This document shows, piece by piece, positions 1 through 9,841 of a DNA stretch of 64,000 bases (position 1 is its first letter; each line of letters begins with the position of its first letter). The notes below the pieces were generated by a model that did no database searches, was not told the origin of the DNA, and saw only the letters and a program-made list of their open reading frames with translations. Both the position numbers and the translations under genes were made by a program. The DNA comes from Tritrichomonas musculus (taxonomy: Eukaryota; Parabasalia; Tritrichomonadida; Tritrichomonadidae). The stretch spans positions 62,001 to 126,000 of the forward strand of contig JAPFFF010000022.1 of the NCBI GenBank assembly GCA_039105265.1, in the 5' to 3' direction.

Positions 1-411
1 TGATCATATATCGATATATTTCAAGTATGATAAAAATAGGTAAATACAATATTTTTATATGCAGAGTATTATTTTACCGAATGATGATAATGATTTGACT
101 ATTTAGGAGATCAAATAAAAAGGAAACAAATGAAAACAAAAAGAAAATAATTTCAATGATATTGTGAGATGATAGAAAAAGTTAAAATTTTTGATTAAGA
201 TGAAATACCGATATCTATTGATATTATCTCAATTATAGTTTATGTATTTATTAATTAAAAGGTAGATAATGTTTTTGATTGTAGATAATTTTATATATTT
301 AAAAAATAATTCAAAATTAATAAAAAATAGAAAAATAAAAATTGACTTCATTTTGTTTTTGGTTTCAGAGAGTATAAAAACATATTTTTAATATTTAATT
401 GATACCTATGT
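1..411. other. A+T-rich flank without genes
   Basis: This stretch is simple A+T-rich sequence with no reading frame of interest. It is flanking DNA into which the pogo-like element at 414 inserted; the TA at 412-413 is that element's target copy. Confidence 0.6.
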
Positions 412-413
412 TA

Positions 414-537
414 TACAAAGTCTCACACATTAGCAGACACGCCGGCCGATGCTGATATACAATCAACATCGGCAGGCGAGTGGCAAAGTAACTCAGTCAG
501 AAAAATGTTTTAACACTCATTACTCATAACATGCAAA
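414..537 (+). repeat. Left TIR of the pogo-like element
   Basis: This is matched in reverse complement by 2709-2832. Inside it is a smaller near-palindrome (GCCGGCCGATG ... CATCGGCAGGC) around a short spacer, a likely transposase binding or fold-back site. The inner part holds an initiator-like sequence at 517-529. Confidence 0.88.
517..529 (+). promoter_or_regulatory. Trichomonad Inr-like element inside the TIR
   Basis: TCATTACTCATAA matches 12 of 13 positions of the Trichomonas vaginalis initiator consensus TCAYTWYTCATTA. That match can be seen directly; that it works as a promoter is inference. It lies about 127 bp before the transposase ATG at 656, farther than is usual for trichomonad genes. 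A mirrored copy sits in the right TIR. Confidence 0.5.
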
Positions 538-655
538 TTAAAAACACCATCAAAATTAGTAACTTAATAAGATATTTATAAATTTAATATGGCCAAATAA
601 TAATTCAATTATATTTTGAAAATACGAAAATTACTTTTTTTTTCAAAATATCTCT

Positions 656-2488
656 ATGTCTGTTCAAGAAATGCTTGATCTTTTATCAGATAGATTGACA
701 GAAGACGAATATGCTTATATTGCGCAAATGAAAATTGTTAATCCCAAAATTTCATTTCGTGATTTAACACCCTCTCTTCACAAAAAATTTAGTGACCACC
801 TTTTCAAATATTCTGCCCCAAAGTTATCAGTCCTGTACTATTTCTACATGGAAAATTATTATAAGCCTCTTACGGAAGTTTGCCAGTATCTATCCTCTGA
901 AGATGGAAAGCAAACCATTGCAAATCTAGCGACTAACCCAGAAGCATTTCTTCATCATAATTGCTATCCTTTCTTTGAAAGCCGCAAAGGGAAAACCTGG
1001 TCAAACACAGAGGTCGAACTAATGAAGTACATTGCGGAGAGAGCTCAAGATTCTTCTTTTTTGAAGTATCTCCCTTTATGTATACCTGGTCGTACAGGAA
1101 TGCAATGCTATGCCAAATATGCCGAGTTAGTGCTTGCTCAGGAAATAACTAATGACGTAAGGAAAATCAAGAAAAAGGAACGTACAATGCCACCACTTCG
1201 CAAATATTTTATTAAAGAACATGAGGAACTGCTGGCTAGTGAAATCTTGACAATGTTCAATGAACATAAGTTTATATCTAAGGAAATAGTTAGGCAAAGA
1301 GCCAAGAAAATGTACATGCTTCCCTGGGTACTTGCCGAAAGAGCTGCTTTTCAATTTTTTATCATGTCTGATACTCCTATATATAATGATAATGGTTCGT
1401 ACACGAATGAATTCATTCGTGAGTCTCAAATTCTTTTAAGTCAGATTGTTCCAGATGAAAGAAGAAAGCCACTAATTGAGATGCAAGTCAAAATCATTGA
1501 AGATTATAGACTACCAGATCCAATATTTTCAGATACGTGGGTTAGAACTTTCATGAAGAGAAATCATTTCTCCTTTAGGCTTGCTCATTATTCTCGGCGC
1601 GGAGCAATAAAGAAGACTTACATTGATGAGTTCATTCAGAAAGTAGCAGATGCGGTCCTTAAATATACAAGAAAATCGGGGTATAACATGGACGAGACAT
1701 CGGTACGCATCAATAATGGCACACTGCGAACTATTGCACCGGTAGGATTGGAAAAAGTTATATTTGAAGGAAGCAGGAGCGAAAAAGAGTGTTTCACGGC
1801 TATTGCAACAATAACATACAATGAAAAGCTCCCTCTAATCCTACTGGCTAAAGGAAAAACAGATGCCTGTTGTTCAAAATTTAGAGCAGCAAAACGAGCT
1901 GAAGCATGGCCGTCTAAAAACGGATGGGTTGATGAACAAATCATGATCCAGTACTTAAACTGGCTGCATGCTGAATGTGCTGGTAGGAAACCATGTGCCC
2001 TTGTTCTTGATTGCTACAAATCCCACCGAACAGATGCTGTTAAAGAAGAAGCAAAAGCTCTAGGAATTGAATTAATCTATGTTCCAGCATGCGGCACAAG
2101 CATTTATCAACCATTGGATAGGCGAATATTTGGGATTCTCAAAGCACACTTAAGATCATTGGCAGGTTCCCGAATATTCTATGGCACACAAAGATACGAG
2201 ACAATCACAAACCATCTACTCATTGCATGGGCAAGAATATCAGCAAATGCACGTAGAGCAGGATGGAACATTCCGGGATTAACTGAAGAGCTTGTGAACC
2301 GAGGTTATGATTTTAAACAAGATGATAATGGCACAAATGAACCCAATTATGAAGCTGATGATATCGAAGAAGAAGACGACATTGACGAGGAAGAAAAAGA
2401 TGCACTTAACGAAAATCTGGAAGAAGAAGACTTTAATGAAGAAGAGGATTTTGATGAAAATGAAATTTATGAAGATCAATACTATTAA
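656..2488 (+). CDS. Pogo-like transposase (CENP-B/DDE type)
   Basis: Transposase of the pogo branch; it should bind the TIRs and cut and join DNA in the nucleus. In order: a Myb/SANT-like helical region with conserved tryptophan (about residues 110-158); a basic linker; a helix-turn-helix/CENP-B-type region (about 190-315, with FSDTWVRTFMKR at 291-302); and an RNase H-fold DDE domain. The catalytic acids look like D346 (YNMDET), D452 (ALVLDCYKSHRT) and D488 (YQPLDRR), with 35 residues between the second and third, close to Fot/pogo spacing. The last 60 residues are extremely acidic (runs of E and D), common in pogo proteins. At 610 aa it is a typical full length. The ATG at 656 is the first in frame. 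No frameshift or stop is seen. Confidence 0.88.
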   Translation: MSVQEMLDLLSDRLTEDEYAYIAQMKIVNPKISFRDLTPSLHKKFSDHLFKYSAPKLSVLYYFYMENYYKPLTEVCQYLSSEDGKQTIANLATNPEAFLHHNCYPFFESRKGKTWSNTEVELMKYIAERAQDSSFLKYLPLCIPGRTGMQCYAKYAELVLAQEITNDVRKIKKKERTMPPLRKYFIKEHEELLASEILTMFNEHKFISKEIVRQRAKKMYMLPWVLAERAAFQFFIMSDTPIYNDNGSYTNEFIRESQILLSQIVPDERRKPLIEMQVKIIEDYRLPDPIFSDTWVRTFMKRNHFSFRLAHYSRRGAIKKTYIDEFIQKVADAVLKYTRKSGYNMDETSVRINNGTLRTIAPVGLEKVIFEGSRSEKECFTAIATITYNEKLPLILLAKGKTDACCSKFRAAKRAEAWPSKNGWVDEQIMIQYLNWLHAECAGRKPCALVLDCYKSHRTDAVKEEAKALGIELIYVPACGTSIYQPLDRRIFGILKAHLRSLAGSRIFYGTQRYETITNHLLIAWARISANARRAGWNIPGLTEELVNRGYDFKQDDNGTNEPNYEADDIEEEDDIDEEEKDALNENLEEEDFNEEEDFDENEIYEDQYY

Positions 2489-2708
2489 AGAAATAAGCTT
2501 TATGACACAGAATTAATAAATCTCAGTAAAAACATTTTGATTTTTTTTTTCCAACAGTTTACAATTTCCTTTATTTTAAAATGCAAAGATTATAGAAGAA
2601 ATCAAACATTAATAATAAAGCGCATCCAAAAAAGAGCTTAGAACAGCAAAATATGGAGATAAAGTTAAAATTAATATGAATCTTTATTTTTAAGTTAAAA
2701 ATATTTGT

Positions 2709-2832
2709 TTTGTATGTTATGAGTAATGAGTGATAAAACATTTTTCTGGCTGAGTTACTTTGTCAAACGCCGGCCGATGCTGATATACAACCAACATCGG
2801 CCGGCAAGTCTGCGAACGAGTGAGACTTTGTA
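2709..2832 (-). repeat. Right TIR of the pogo-like element
   Basis: Reverse complement of 414-537 with scattered mismatches. It contains the same internal GCCGGCCGATG/CATCGGCCGGC hairpin and the same Inr-like string facing inward. Confidence 0.88.
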
Positions 2833-2865
2833 TAGTGAATCTGTGTTGTATTGATTGTATGTGTG

Positions 2866-2900
2866 ATTTGCGTGGTTCGTTGGTCGAGCGGGGAAGTGCC
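2866..2900 (+). repeat. Box A-like repeat, copy 1
   Basis: It contains TGGTCGAGCGG (2881-2891), fitting the pol III A-box pattern TRGYNNARNNG. The surrounding sequence resembles copy 2 at 3420-3457. A weak B-box-like GTTCATCTG follows about 20 bp later. No tRNA cloverleaf can be drawn, so this may be a tRNA-derived (SINE-like) remnant or chance. Confidence 0.3.
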
Positions 2901-3419
2901 TGTCGATTGACGTTCATCTGATTATTTAAAATCAAAATAGAACTGCTTATATAACATAATTTCGAGATATCCTTCTGTGTTCCCGTCTGTATTCGTTTCC
3001 GTGATCATGTATTCCGTTCTGTACGTTTGTCTTTCGAATCTTGCATCTTCAAATATAAGTAAAGTAAATTCTGTATTCATTTACGTGCTTGCAAATAAAT
3101 TTCTTCAAATACATATCTTAAATTTAAAAAAAAAAGAAAAAAAAAACATAAATAATATATTATTAAAACTAATAAAATAAAAGATACGTTCCAAAAAAGA
3201 AATAAATAGTCTTAAAAAAATACAAAGAGATAAGATAAGATAAAAATGAAAAAAGTATAAATGTTAAGTAATTTGAGTGCTAATGTTATGAATTGAATGA
3301 GAATAATTTGATTAACAATATTAAGGTAGAATTTTGATAATTAGTATTGATATAAAGTTGATGAATAGGTTGCAAAGCGAAATGTTCTATAGAAAATATG
3401 TGTTACGTTAATTGTACAT

Positions 3420-3457
3420 GCGAATGATATGCCTCGTTGGTCAAGCGGGGAAATGTT
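3420..3457 (+). repeat. Box A-like repeat, copy 2
   Basis: TGGTCAAGCGG at 3438-3448 is almost the same as copy 1 and lies in the same local context (CGTTGGTC.AGCGGGGAA). It is followed by ATTCAATTGA, a poor B-box match. Confidence 0.3.
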
Positions 3458-3531
3458 TGAAAATTAAAATTCAATTGAGTAAAAAAATTCGTTTGTGCTT
3501 AAACTAATGCTTTTATTTTTGTTTGTTTGAG

Positions 3532-3733
3532 ATGTATGATGAGCGATTTAGTACTTTTGCTGGTGGAATGACTTTCCTCTCACCAGATGATGTTGAATAA
3601 TTCAGCATTTCATGGTGAGGCAGCTGTAAAACGAAAAGTGGATAAGAAAATAAGTAATAGTAAAGTTATTGCTATTAAAGGTAGATCAGCGATCTTTTTC
3701 CCAAATGTAATAATAGTCACAATAAAGATATGA
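3532..3733 (+). pseudogene. Short decayed coding-like fragment
   Basis: An ATG at 3532 opens 22 codons reading MYDERFSTFAGGMTFLSPDD and ending at 3600. The next frame (3596-3733) gives NNSAFHGEAAVKRKVDKK and onward. Both have protein-like composition in an otherwise A/T-biased stretch, suggesting remains of one gene with a frameshift. I do not recognise the family; it could be chance. Confidence 0.25.
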
Positions 3734-4171
3734 AAAAAGAGCACTTTTTTAAATTGACTACATTTAGAAAAAGTTGGTATGCCAGTGTACGTTTATTTTT
3801 TATTAATCCCCGCAATTCTAAAAAAGGAAAATTTGACAGGGTAAATCTTTTCAAAATATTTTAAAGATTATATTTTTTTTTTTTTTTTTAATTTTCATTT
3901 TAAATTCTTATTTTAAAGAATGGTTTTATTTATTTTTTTATTTTTTAAAAAAAATATTTAGCTTTGGAATAATAAAATAAATAAAAACTTTTTAATTTAA
4001 ACGCTAAATGATAGCGTTAAACCGTTTACAATAGGAAATAAATTAACGTATTAATATACTGAAAAATTAATAATGTAATAACGGAATTTCTTTCAATTTT
4101 CAATTGAAATTACGTTAACATAAAAATGGTTACATTTATTAACGTACGAATAAAAAGAAAATTCATTTTTT

Positions 4172-4494
4172 ATGATGAACATTCCCTCAAGGCTGTACGA
4201 CGCTATCAACTTAGTGAATTTGGATGATGAAAAATTCATCCAAAAGATGATGGATATCGGTTTGTTGAATGCTGGTCCAGTTCACTGTCCTCAATGCAAT
4301 TTGCAAATGCACCTCTGTCATGACCAGTCAGTTTCCGATAATATATCCTGGAAGTGCCCCAATAGCCGTTGCCGAAGATCAAAATCAGTTAGGGAAGGCA
4401 CCGTATTTTATGGAAAAAAGTACCCTATAAAGACCCTATATCTGATCTATTGTTACTGGTGTGCCGATTTTCCTATATATGCACTTGTTTATCA
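4172..4494 (+). pseudogene. Truncated Merlin/IS1595-type transposase
   Basis: The first 105-110 residues match the N-terminus of ISXO2/IS1595-like (Merlin) transposases. After a helical lead comes a zinc ribbon with C39, C42, C62 and C67 (CPQC ... WKCPNSRC), then a stretch like VREGTVFYGKKYPIKTLYLI, the usual entry to the DDE domain. The catalytic domain is absent: around 4489-4497 the sequence switches to a Polinton P1 fibre-type gene in another frame. It is therefore a 5-prime fragment left at an insertion or deletion junction. The ATG at 4172 is preceded by A/T-rich sequence; an ATG three bases later is equally possible. Confidence 0.7.
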
Positions 4495-4792
4495 ACAGAC
4501 TATAATATATATTCATCAAAGATTATATGGGCTGATAATATTATGACTATGCGCCGAGATTTAAATGTTGTTGGAGGAACTGTTGATACATTAGGTTATG
4601 AATATGCTGTTTTACGAGAGATAGTTAATAACATTGTAGAACAAATGAGAGTTCAGTCACTATATAATGAATACGTAGCAGAAATACAAAAATGTATGAC
4701 AGTAATGAATACTGTATTACAATTAGTAAACCTTGGTTTTCAAATTTATGCAGCAGCATCAACATTAAATATGACAGATAATAATTTACGAA
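4489..4792 (+). mobile_element. Polinton P1, left surviving piece (fibre-type gene)
   Basis: The translated segment has SSKII.ADNIMTMR.DLN, the same signature as in the large P1 protein at 27184-30783. It is therefore part of a related fibre-type gene of the same element. The left part of P1 is lost where it meets the Merlin fragment. The gene is cut at 4792 by P2, and the same gene continues beyond 25193. This is a broken fossil. Confidence 0.65.
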
Positions 4793-5002
4793 AGTAGTGA
4801 TAGTGGACCGTCTGGGCAGGGGATAAAAAATGACCCCCTCGTTATAGGGTTTACAGACCCCAAACCTCAGCTACATGACTCAAAAAATCGCCACTTTTTC
4901 AAAATTAGCCCTCGAAACTTTCACAAAATGGCATAGACAAATTTTGAATAAATTGACGAACTCCCAAAAATAACAACAACGAAAAATAGAACTTTCAAAA
5001 AT
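4793..5002 (+). repeat. P2 left TIR
   Basis: Reverse complement of 24983-25192, with no difference that I can see. It contains a run of C/G-rich blocks near the tip (GACCCCCTCG, CAGACCCCAAACC), also found in the P5 tip at 60646. P2 and P5 are therefore one family. Confidence 0.92.
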
Positions 5003-5087
5003 CTTTGTATCAGAAATTTTGTTTTTATCAAAATTGAATAAAGATTTTACTTTGAATAGAATATATCATTTTAACAGGTTTTCTTTT

Positions 5088-6983
5088 ATGATCATTGGGG
5101 TTCCAATATCCAATTCTTCGAATATTACCGAAATTTTTAACGAATGGCAAAGATCAATGTCACATAATGGAAATGAAAGAGAAATATTATCACAAAATCC
5201 AAATTCGTTAAGAATCCCACTTTCAATTCTTTTAAATTCCACTGATCTGTCATTCTTTTCCGTTGCTTTGAATATAATAAATGATAATCTTTTGAAATTT
5301 TGGATTCATTATGATATCAACCAAAGGGTGGAATACTTAGACGGCTTTTTCTCATTAATTTTTAAATATCAGGCGATTGATGACCAAATATTTTACAATC
5401 AAATAGAATTTATGAGTGAAATAGCAATTTTAGAATTTCCCAACGATAATCTAACAATATCAAAGATTTTTTCTCAGGATGACTCAAATACAGAAATAAA
5501 ACTCATGATGGTTAATATATTGATTGAAAAGATTGATTGTTTAAATAGAGAAATGAAAATTCGAAAAAAGCAATTTCAGAAATATATTTTCATTGCTCAC
5601 ATTGAAAAGATCATGAATTTAATAGAAAAGTGTATAGGAAATGAAACTTTTTCAAAAAAGATTATTTCATTATTGAATAAAATTATTAAATGGAACTTCA
5701 AAATGGATTATACAAATTCAATAGAACAAGAAAGAATTGAATTGAAAAAAGCATTTTTTAAATTTGTTTCATCATTAATTCATATCATTTCAAACAAGTT
5801 AAAGAACTCCAAGAGTCCTGATTTTCTTCAATTTATTATTAATTTCCTCACAAAAAATTCAAATTATTTAGATGATCATTTAATTAATAATCGTAATTAT
5901 CTCGAAGAAAAGCAATCAATCACAAATGATCTTGATTTTCTTTATCATGAAATTATATCAATTCAAAAAGAATTATTATCTGGTGATCTTCTAGAATCTT
6001 TTTTGACTTTCTGGCTCCAAAAGATTAGAAAAATGGCAAAAGATCATAAAACGGTTATCCCTGTTTCAATTTTTGATGAAGTTCTTCCGAAGCTCATTGA
6101 CATTCTACCTAATATCAATAAGAGTAACTACATCAATTTGATGCAGCCAATCTTATTCAATATTCAACAAATCGATTCAGTTTTATTTAATGACATTTTG
6201 AATGCAATGGATCAATCAGTTAATTTATGCTATGCAATTGCTTCATTTGAATTAGCTCGTAAACAAGATTCCATAATAATTGATATTGTCAATGACACTT
6301 CAAGTTTTCTTTTTAATTTTCGAAATGCTGGTGATTCAGAATATCAATGTGCTTTACTATTTTCACTCTCTCATTTATCGAAATACTTGACCAACAACAT
6401 TTTAATTGAATTTGTTTATTTTATAATTGAATCAATTTTCAGAGGTAAGACTGAGAAAGTTGTCAAAGAAGCAACATATGCTTTGAAATGCCTTATTAAA
6501 TATCAGTCGAAAAACCTTGATATTTCGATTTTTTTGTATGATGAAATTGTCTCAAAAAGTTCCGAATTTCTCCAAATCCTTCAAAAAAATGAGGCCAAAA
6601 GAGTTTTCAAGTCATGTATTAAATTGATCATTTATGGAAATTTAAATGGAAAAAATTTGGAGAAACTTTTTCAACCAATTTTAACTATTTTTGAAATGCC
6701 GAGTTTTTCACATGAAACCGTTGAGAAAGCGGTTTTTATTATTTCCAAATGTTGTAAAAAATATCGTCTTTTTTTGAAGTTTCTATTTGAACCAATATAT
6801 AGTTTTGCTTTTGAAAAAGTTGCCAAAAAATTCATCCCTTTCGAAACAGCTGAATTGATTTTCGAAATCATTGAATGTCTCATTTTGAACTACAAAGACA
6901 ATGAGTTAGAGAATCAAATTGAAAAGATGGCAAAACTGATTGGTGAATATGACAAAATTGAGCGGAGTTCTATTTTGCTCTAA
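5088..6983 (+). CDS. Exportin/importin-beta-like HEAT-repeat protein
   Basis: The protein (about 631 aa from the ATG at 5088) is all-helical. Its beginning has the layout of an exportin N-terminal region: NITEIFNEWQRS, then PLSILLNSTDLSFFSVALNIINDNLLKFWIHYD and QRVEYLDGFFSLIFKY. This parallels the helix pairs in CRM1/exportin families (leucine-rich, FFALQ-like, W.., then an Xpo1-like block). A nuclear transport role is inferred from this pattern only. Usual members are near 1000 aa, so this one is short. An in-frame stretch without ATG reaches back to about 5019, close to the P2 TIR, so the true N-terminus may be missing. The frame has no internal stop over 1.9 kb. It lies inside P2, between the left TIR and the viral core, and is the only host-type gene there. 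Confidence 0.55.
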   Translation: MIIGVPISNSSNITEIFNEWQRSMSHNGNEREILSQNPNSLRIPLSILLNSTDLSFFSVALNIINDNLLKFWIHYDINQRVEYLDGFFSLIFKYQAIDDQIFYNQIEFMSEIAILEFPNDNLTISKIFSQDDSNTEIKLMMVNILIEKIDCLNREMKIRKKQFQKYIFIAHIEKIMNLIEKCIGNETFSKKIISLLNKIIKWNFKMDYTNSIEQERIELKKAFFKFVSSLIHIISNKLKNSKSPDFLQFIINFLTKNSNYLDDHLINNRNYLEEKQSITNDLDFLYHEIISIQKELLSGDLLESFLTFWLQKIRKMAKDHKTVIPVSIFDEVLPKLIDILPNINKSNYINLMQPILFNIQQIDSVLFNDILNAMDQSVNLCYAIASFELARKQDSIIIDIVNDTSSFLFNFRNAGDSEYQCALLFSLSHLSKYLTNNILIEFVYFIIESIFRGKTEKVVKEATYALKCLIKYQSKNLDISIFLYDEIVSKSSEFLQILQKNEAKRVFKSCIKLIIYGNLNGKNLEKLFQPILTIFEMPSFSHETVEKAVFIISKCCKKYRLFLKFLFEPIYSFAFEKVAKKFIPFETAELIFEIIECLILNYKDNELENQIEKMAKLIGEYDKIERSSILL

Positions 6984-7318
6984 AATAATTTATTGATATA
7001 TATTTGATCAACCTTAGGTTGGTTGAATAATGGCAAATTATTATTTGTCTAGTATTATTATTTTTATTAAATAATTTTTTTATTATTTTTTTTTGTTGAT
7101 CAATTCAATTGACATGATTATTGAGGTTTTTCAATTATTCTAAACTTTTTGAAATCGGCCAAAACGATCAAAATTTGAGGCCCAAACGATCATTAAAGGT
7201 GGGATACAAAAAGTTTCAATATCTCTTTGAATTTTAGGTTTTATTTTATTATTTAAAAAAATTTATTATTCATTTGATGCTCTTTATAATGGTCATCGAA
7301 ACAAATCAAAAAACTTAT
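6984..7318. other. A+T-rich spacer after the exportin-like gene
   Basis: No gene is visible. A short inverted repeat (TCAACC/GGTTGA near 7008-7026) lies just past the stop codon and could be a 3-prime end hairpin; otherwise it is low-complexity A/T sequence. Confidence 0.4.
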
Positions 7319-7320
7319 TA

Positions 7321-7549
7321 CAGTACAGTAACAAAAATGGAAAATGATTCAAAAAAAGGAAAATCGGACTTTTTGATAAAAAAAGATAAAACAAAAAATA
7401 AAAATTGAAAAGAAACTTTCAAAAAGTTAGATTTTCCATTTTTTTATTCTCAAAAAAATTCAATTAAAATTTGAATGTATAATTGGTAATATTCACAGAA
7501 AAGTGGAATTTTCCATTAAAAATACGTTTTTAGTTTTGTTACTGTACTG
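7321..7549. mobile_element. 229-bp mariner-type MITE
   Basis: Starts CAGTACAGTAACAAAA and ends with its exact reverse complement (16 bp), flanked by TA at 7319-7320 and 7550-7551. It is too small to code. The TA duplication and short perfect ends fit a non-autonomous Tc1/mariner derivative. No autonomous partner with these ends is in the window. Confidence 0.75.
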
Positions 7550-7763
7550 TATTAATGATGGCTTCAAAAAAAAATATTATTAATATTAATAATCATCAAG
7601 TTTTTTTTTGGCTTCACAAACAAATAGATCTCACTTCGTAAAAGATATCCTTCAAAACTACTAATAATTATGCAATTAGATTTTATGCATAAATGTTATC
7701 CATTATATATCATGGATATTTATAATTACTTTGTAGTTAGTCTGAAAAAGTAAATATAGTGTA

Positions 7764-8313
7764 GGATCGGTTTGGGGAGAGAACGTCGGTTTGGAAAGGA
7801 GAACACTTCACCAAAAAAAAAAAAAAAAAAAAATAAAAATAAAAATGAGATGGAAATGATCGTTTTTTTTTTATTATTATTTTTCAATTTTTACAAAGTA
7901 TAATTAAGATTATAATGTATAATTTTGTGTAAATATTTGATACTTAGTTATGCATCCAAAAATTCAAAAAAAAGTTTTTTTGCGGAGAATATGCATCAAA
8001 TATTAGATGTTTATAAACTCAAAATAAATGAATGATTATCATGTATTAGATACTTATATAGTTGTATAAGCAGTTATTTGAGTTTAAATTGTTTTTAAAT
8101 AATAAGAAAATATGAAAAAGTGGTTTTTTATTAAAATCATCGAGGGCTTTCATGAAGAACTTCAGCTCGAATAAATGATTTGAAATCATCAGAAAAAGAA
8201 TATGATGAAACCTCACCTTGAGAAAGAGTTATTTTAAATCCGGTCGATTCCCAAGATGATCTGATTAACTCAGAATTAACAGATGATTCATATGCTTGCT
8301 TGATTTTCATGAG
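7764..8313 (+). repeat. Left arm, 550-bp inverted repeat
   Basis: Reverse complement of 9665-10211. It carries an antisense copy of the last 59 codons or so of the transposase gene plus its 3-prime flank and end, including the long A run at 7814-7832. Nothing resembling an original left end is seen inside it. Confidence 0.85.
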
Positions 8314-8542
8314 ATTTCGTGTTAATCATCATCTAATACTCTTTCTATTAAAGTGATTAAGATCACACTCTATATATTGAATATATATACTAAATAAAAT
8401 CATATTATATAAAAAAATTTATTTATATCTGTTTCTATATTTCACTTTAATCTTACTAAAAAATTTTTAGCGTCTTTTTTTCAAAAATTTGGTACGTTAT
8501 ACCAATTTATTTGAATAATTTTTACTTTAATACAGTTCATTT

Positions 8543-9841
8543 ATGCTAGTTGCCGTTTCTTTACCAACCCTCCAAAAGTGCATCGATCTTTTAGGAGAAT
8601 CAGAAGGACCAGTTTTCCATAAACTATTGACCAAATCAGATTTTCACTCTGCGCCAACGCTTTTGGATCTAATTAACTTCATTAAAGAACATAAAAAAGA
8701 TATTACTGTTCGTTTAACTATTAAATTGCTAGGAATTCATAATAAAGCATATTACAAAGCAATTCAAAATGTGCCTCCAGTGGTTACATTATTTTGAAAT
8801 CGACCATCTAGAATGTTGCTTAAAATAGAAGATGAACTCATCTTAGTTGACATAATATATTGTCATCAGCTCAGCAATGATTGCATGTCAGGCAAAGATG
8901 TTCGCGAATCTGCATCTTCTTTATATAAGGACAGAACAGGAAGCGATAGAAGTTTCAGCTGAGACTGGTTTTGTGACTTTAAAAGTTTGCATATAAACGA
9001 CATTCAAAAAGTGAAAACTCCTTGTATAGATGAAGATCGTGCAGAATTATCCATTGATGAAGTCGAGAGATACTTCAATGAAATCGACGAGATGATGAAG
9101 GACCCTCCAAATCCATTTATTTTGTTAAACTTTGATGAAACTGGATTTGGATGGCGTCCTGAAAAAGGGAAGTATAAAACTGTTTATTTTGTTAAAAAGT
9201 TCCAAAAAAGTCATTTTAGCGTGAGCAAGCTGATATTCACCACATTTCTCTTGTGATGTGCATAACAGCTGCATGTATCCCATTGAAGCCATTATGTCTT
9301 GCCTCTCGAAAAACGGGAGATCAAGATCCGTTGGGGAGAGTTATTAACTACTCCTAAAGGATAAATGACCGAGGATTCAATGATATTTTGGGTAGAAAAT
9401 ATCCTTGCCCCTCATGTTGCAATTGTAAGAGCAGTATTTGGTGCGGAATCTCGATGTGTTCTTATTGGTGATGGTTGTAAAGCACATTTTAGCGAAAAAG
9501 TGGATGAATGCTTTAATAAAATTGGGAATGTTAAAGTCATTCCTTTGCCAGCACACTCGAGTCATTTGACTCAAATGTTAGATTCGTCTGCATTTGGATC
9601 ATTGAAGAAAAGATACTCTTCAATACCTGGTAATAAAAATTATACATATCTTTATACAAGAAAACTCATGAAAATCAAGCAAGCATATGAATTATCTGTT
9701 AATTCTGAGTTAATCAGATCATCTTGGGAATCGACCGGATTTAAAATAACTCTTTCTCAAGGTGAGGTTTCATCATATTCTTTTTCTGATGATTTCAAAT
9801 CATTTATTCGAGCTGAAGTTCTTCATGAAAGCCCTCGATGA
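8543..9841 (+). pseudogene. Broken DDE transposase of the fold-back element
   Basis: Three open stretches make up one decayed gene. 8543-8797 is an N-terminal helical/HTH region. 8987-9256 contains ILLNFDETGFGWRP with the first catalytic Asp. 9365-9841 contains CVLIGDGCKAHFS (second Asp) and SSHLTQMLDSSAFGSLKKRY (third Asp), the usual pogo/Tc1-type signatures. The first two stretches share a frame but are separated by in-frame TGA codons (8796-8798 and about 8959-8961). The third follows at least one frameshift with further stops. No full-length product can be expected from this copy. Confidence 0.78.

Larger units (their letters stand above)
414..2832 (+). mobile_element. Complete pogo-like DNA transposon
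   Basis: A 2.42-kb element of the IS630/Tc1/mariner/pogo superfamily. It has inverted ends of about 124 bp starting TACAAAGTCTCAC, flanked by TA at 412-413 and 2833-2834, the TA duplication expected of this superfamily. It carries one uninterrupted 610-codon transposase gene. Intact ends plus an intact gene suggest a relatively recent, possibly still competent copy. The two ends are similar but not identical (for example in the first 40 bp), so it is not brand new. Confidence 0.88.
2835..4171. other. Mostly non-coding A+T-rich stretch
   Basis: It contains no convincing gene. It does hold a pair of similar motifs with a pol III box A-like core (2866-2900 and 3420-3457), an A-rich tract (3127-3180) and a short run of coding-like sequence at 3532-3733. 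The rest is low-complexity A/T sequence leading to the Merlin-type fragment. Confidence 0.5.

Noticed and set aside
2307-2516. Lys/Met-rich frame overlapping the pogo transposase end
   Set aside because: Frame-shifted reading of the acidic GAA/GAT-rich tail of the transposase.
8796-8961. In-frame TGA codons in the fold-back transposase taken as a sign of a variant genetic code
   Set aside because: Other genes in the window end at TGA and TAA in normal fashion, and this gene also has frameshifts and other stops further on, so simple decay explains it.
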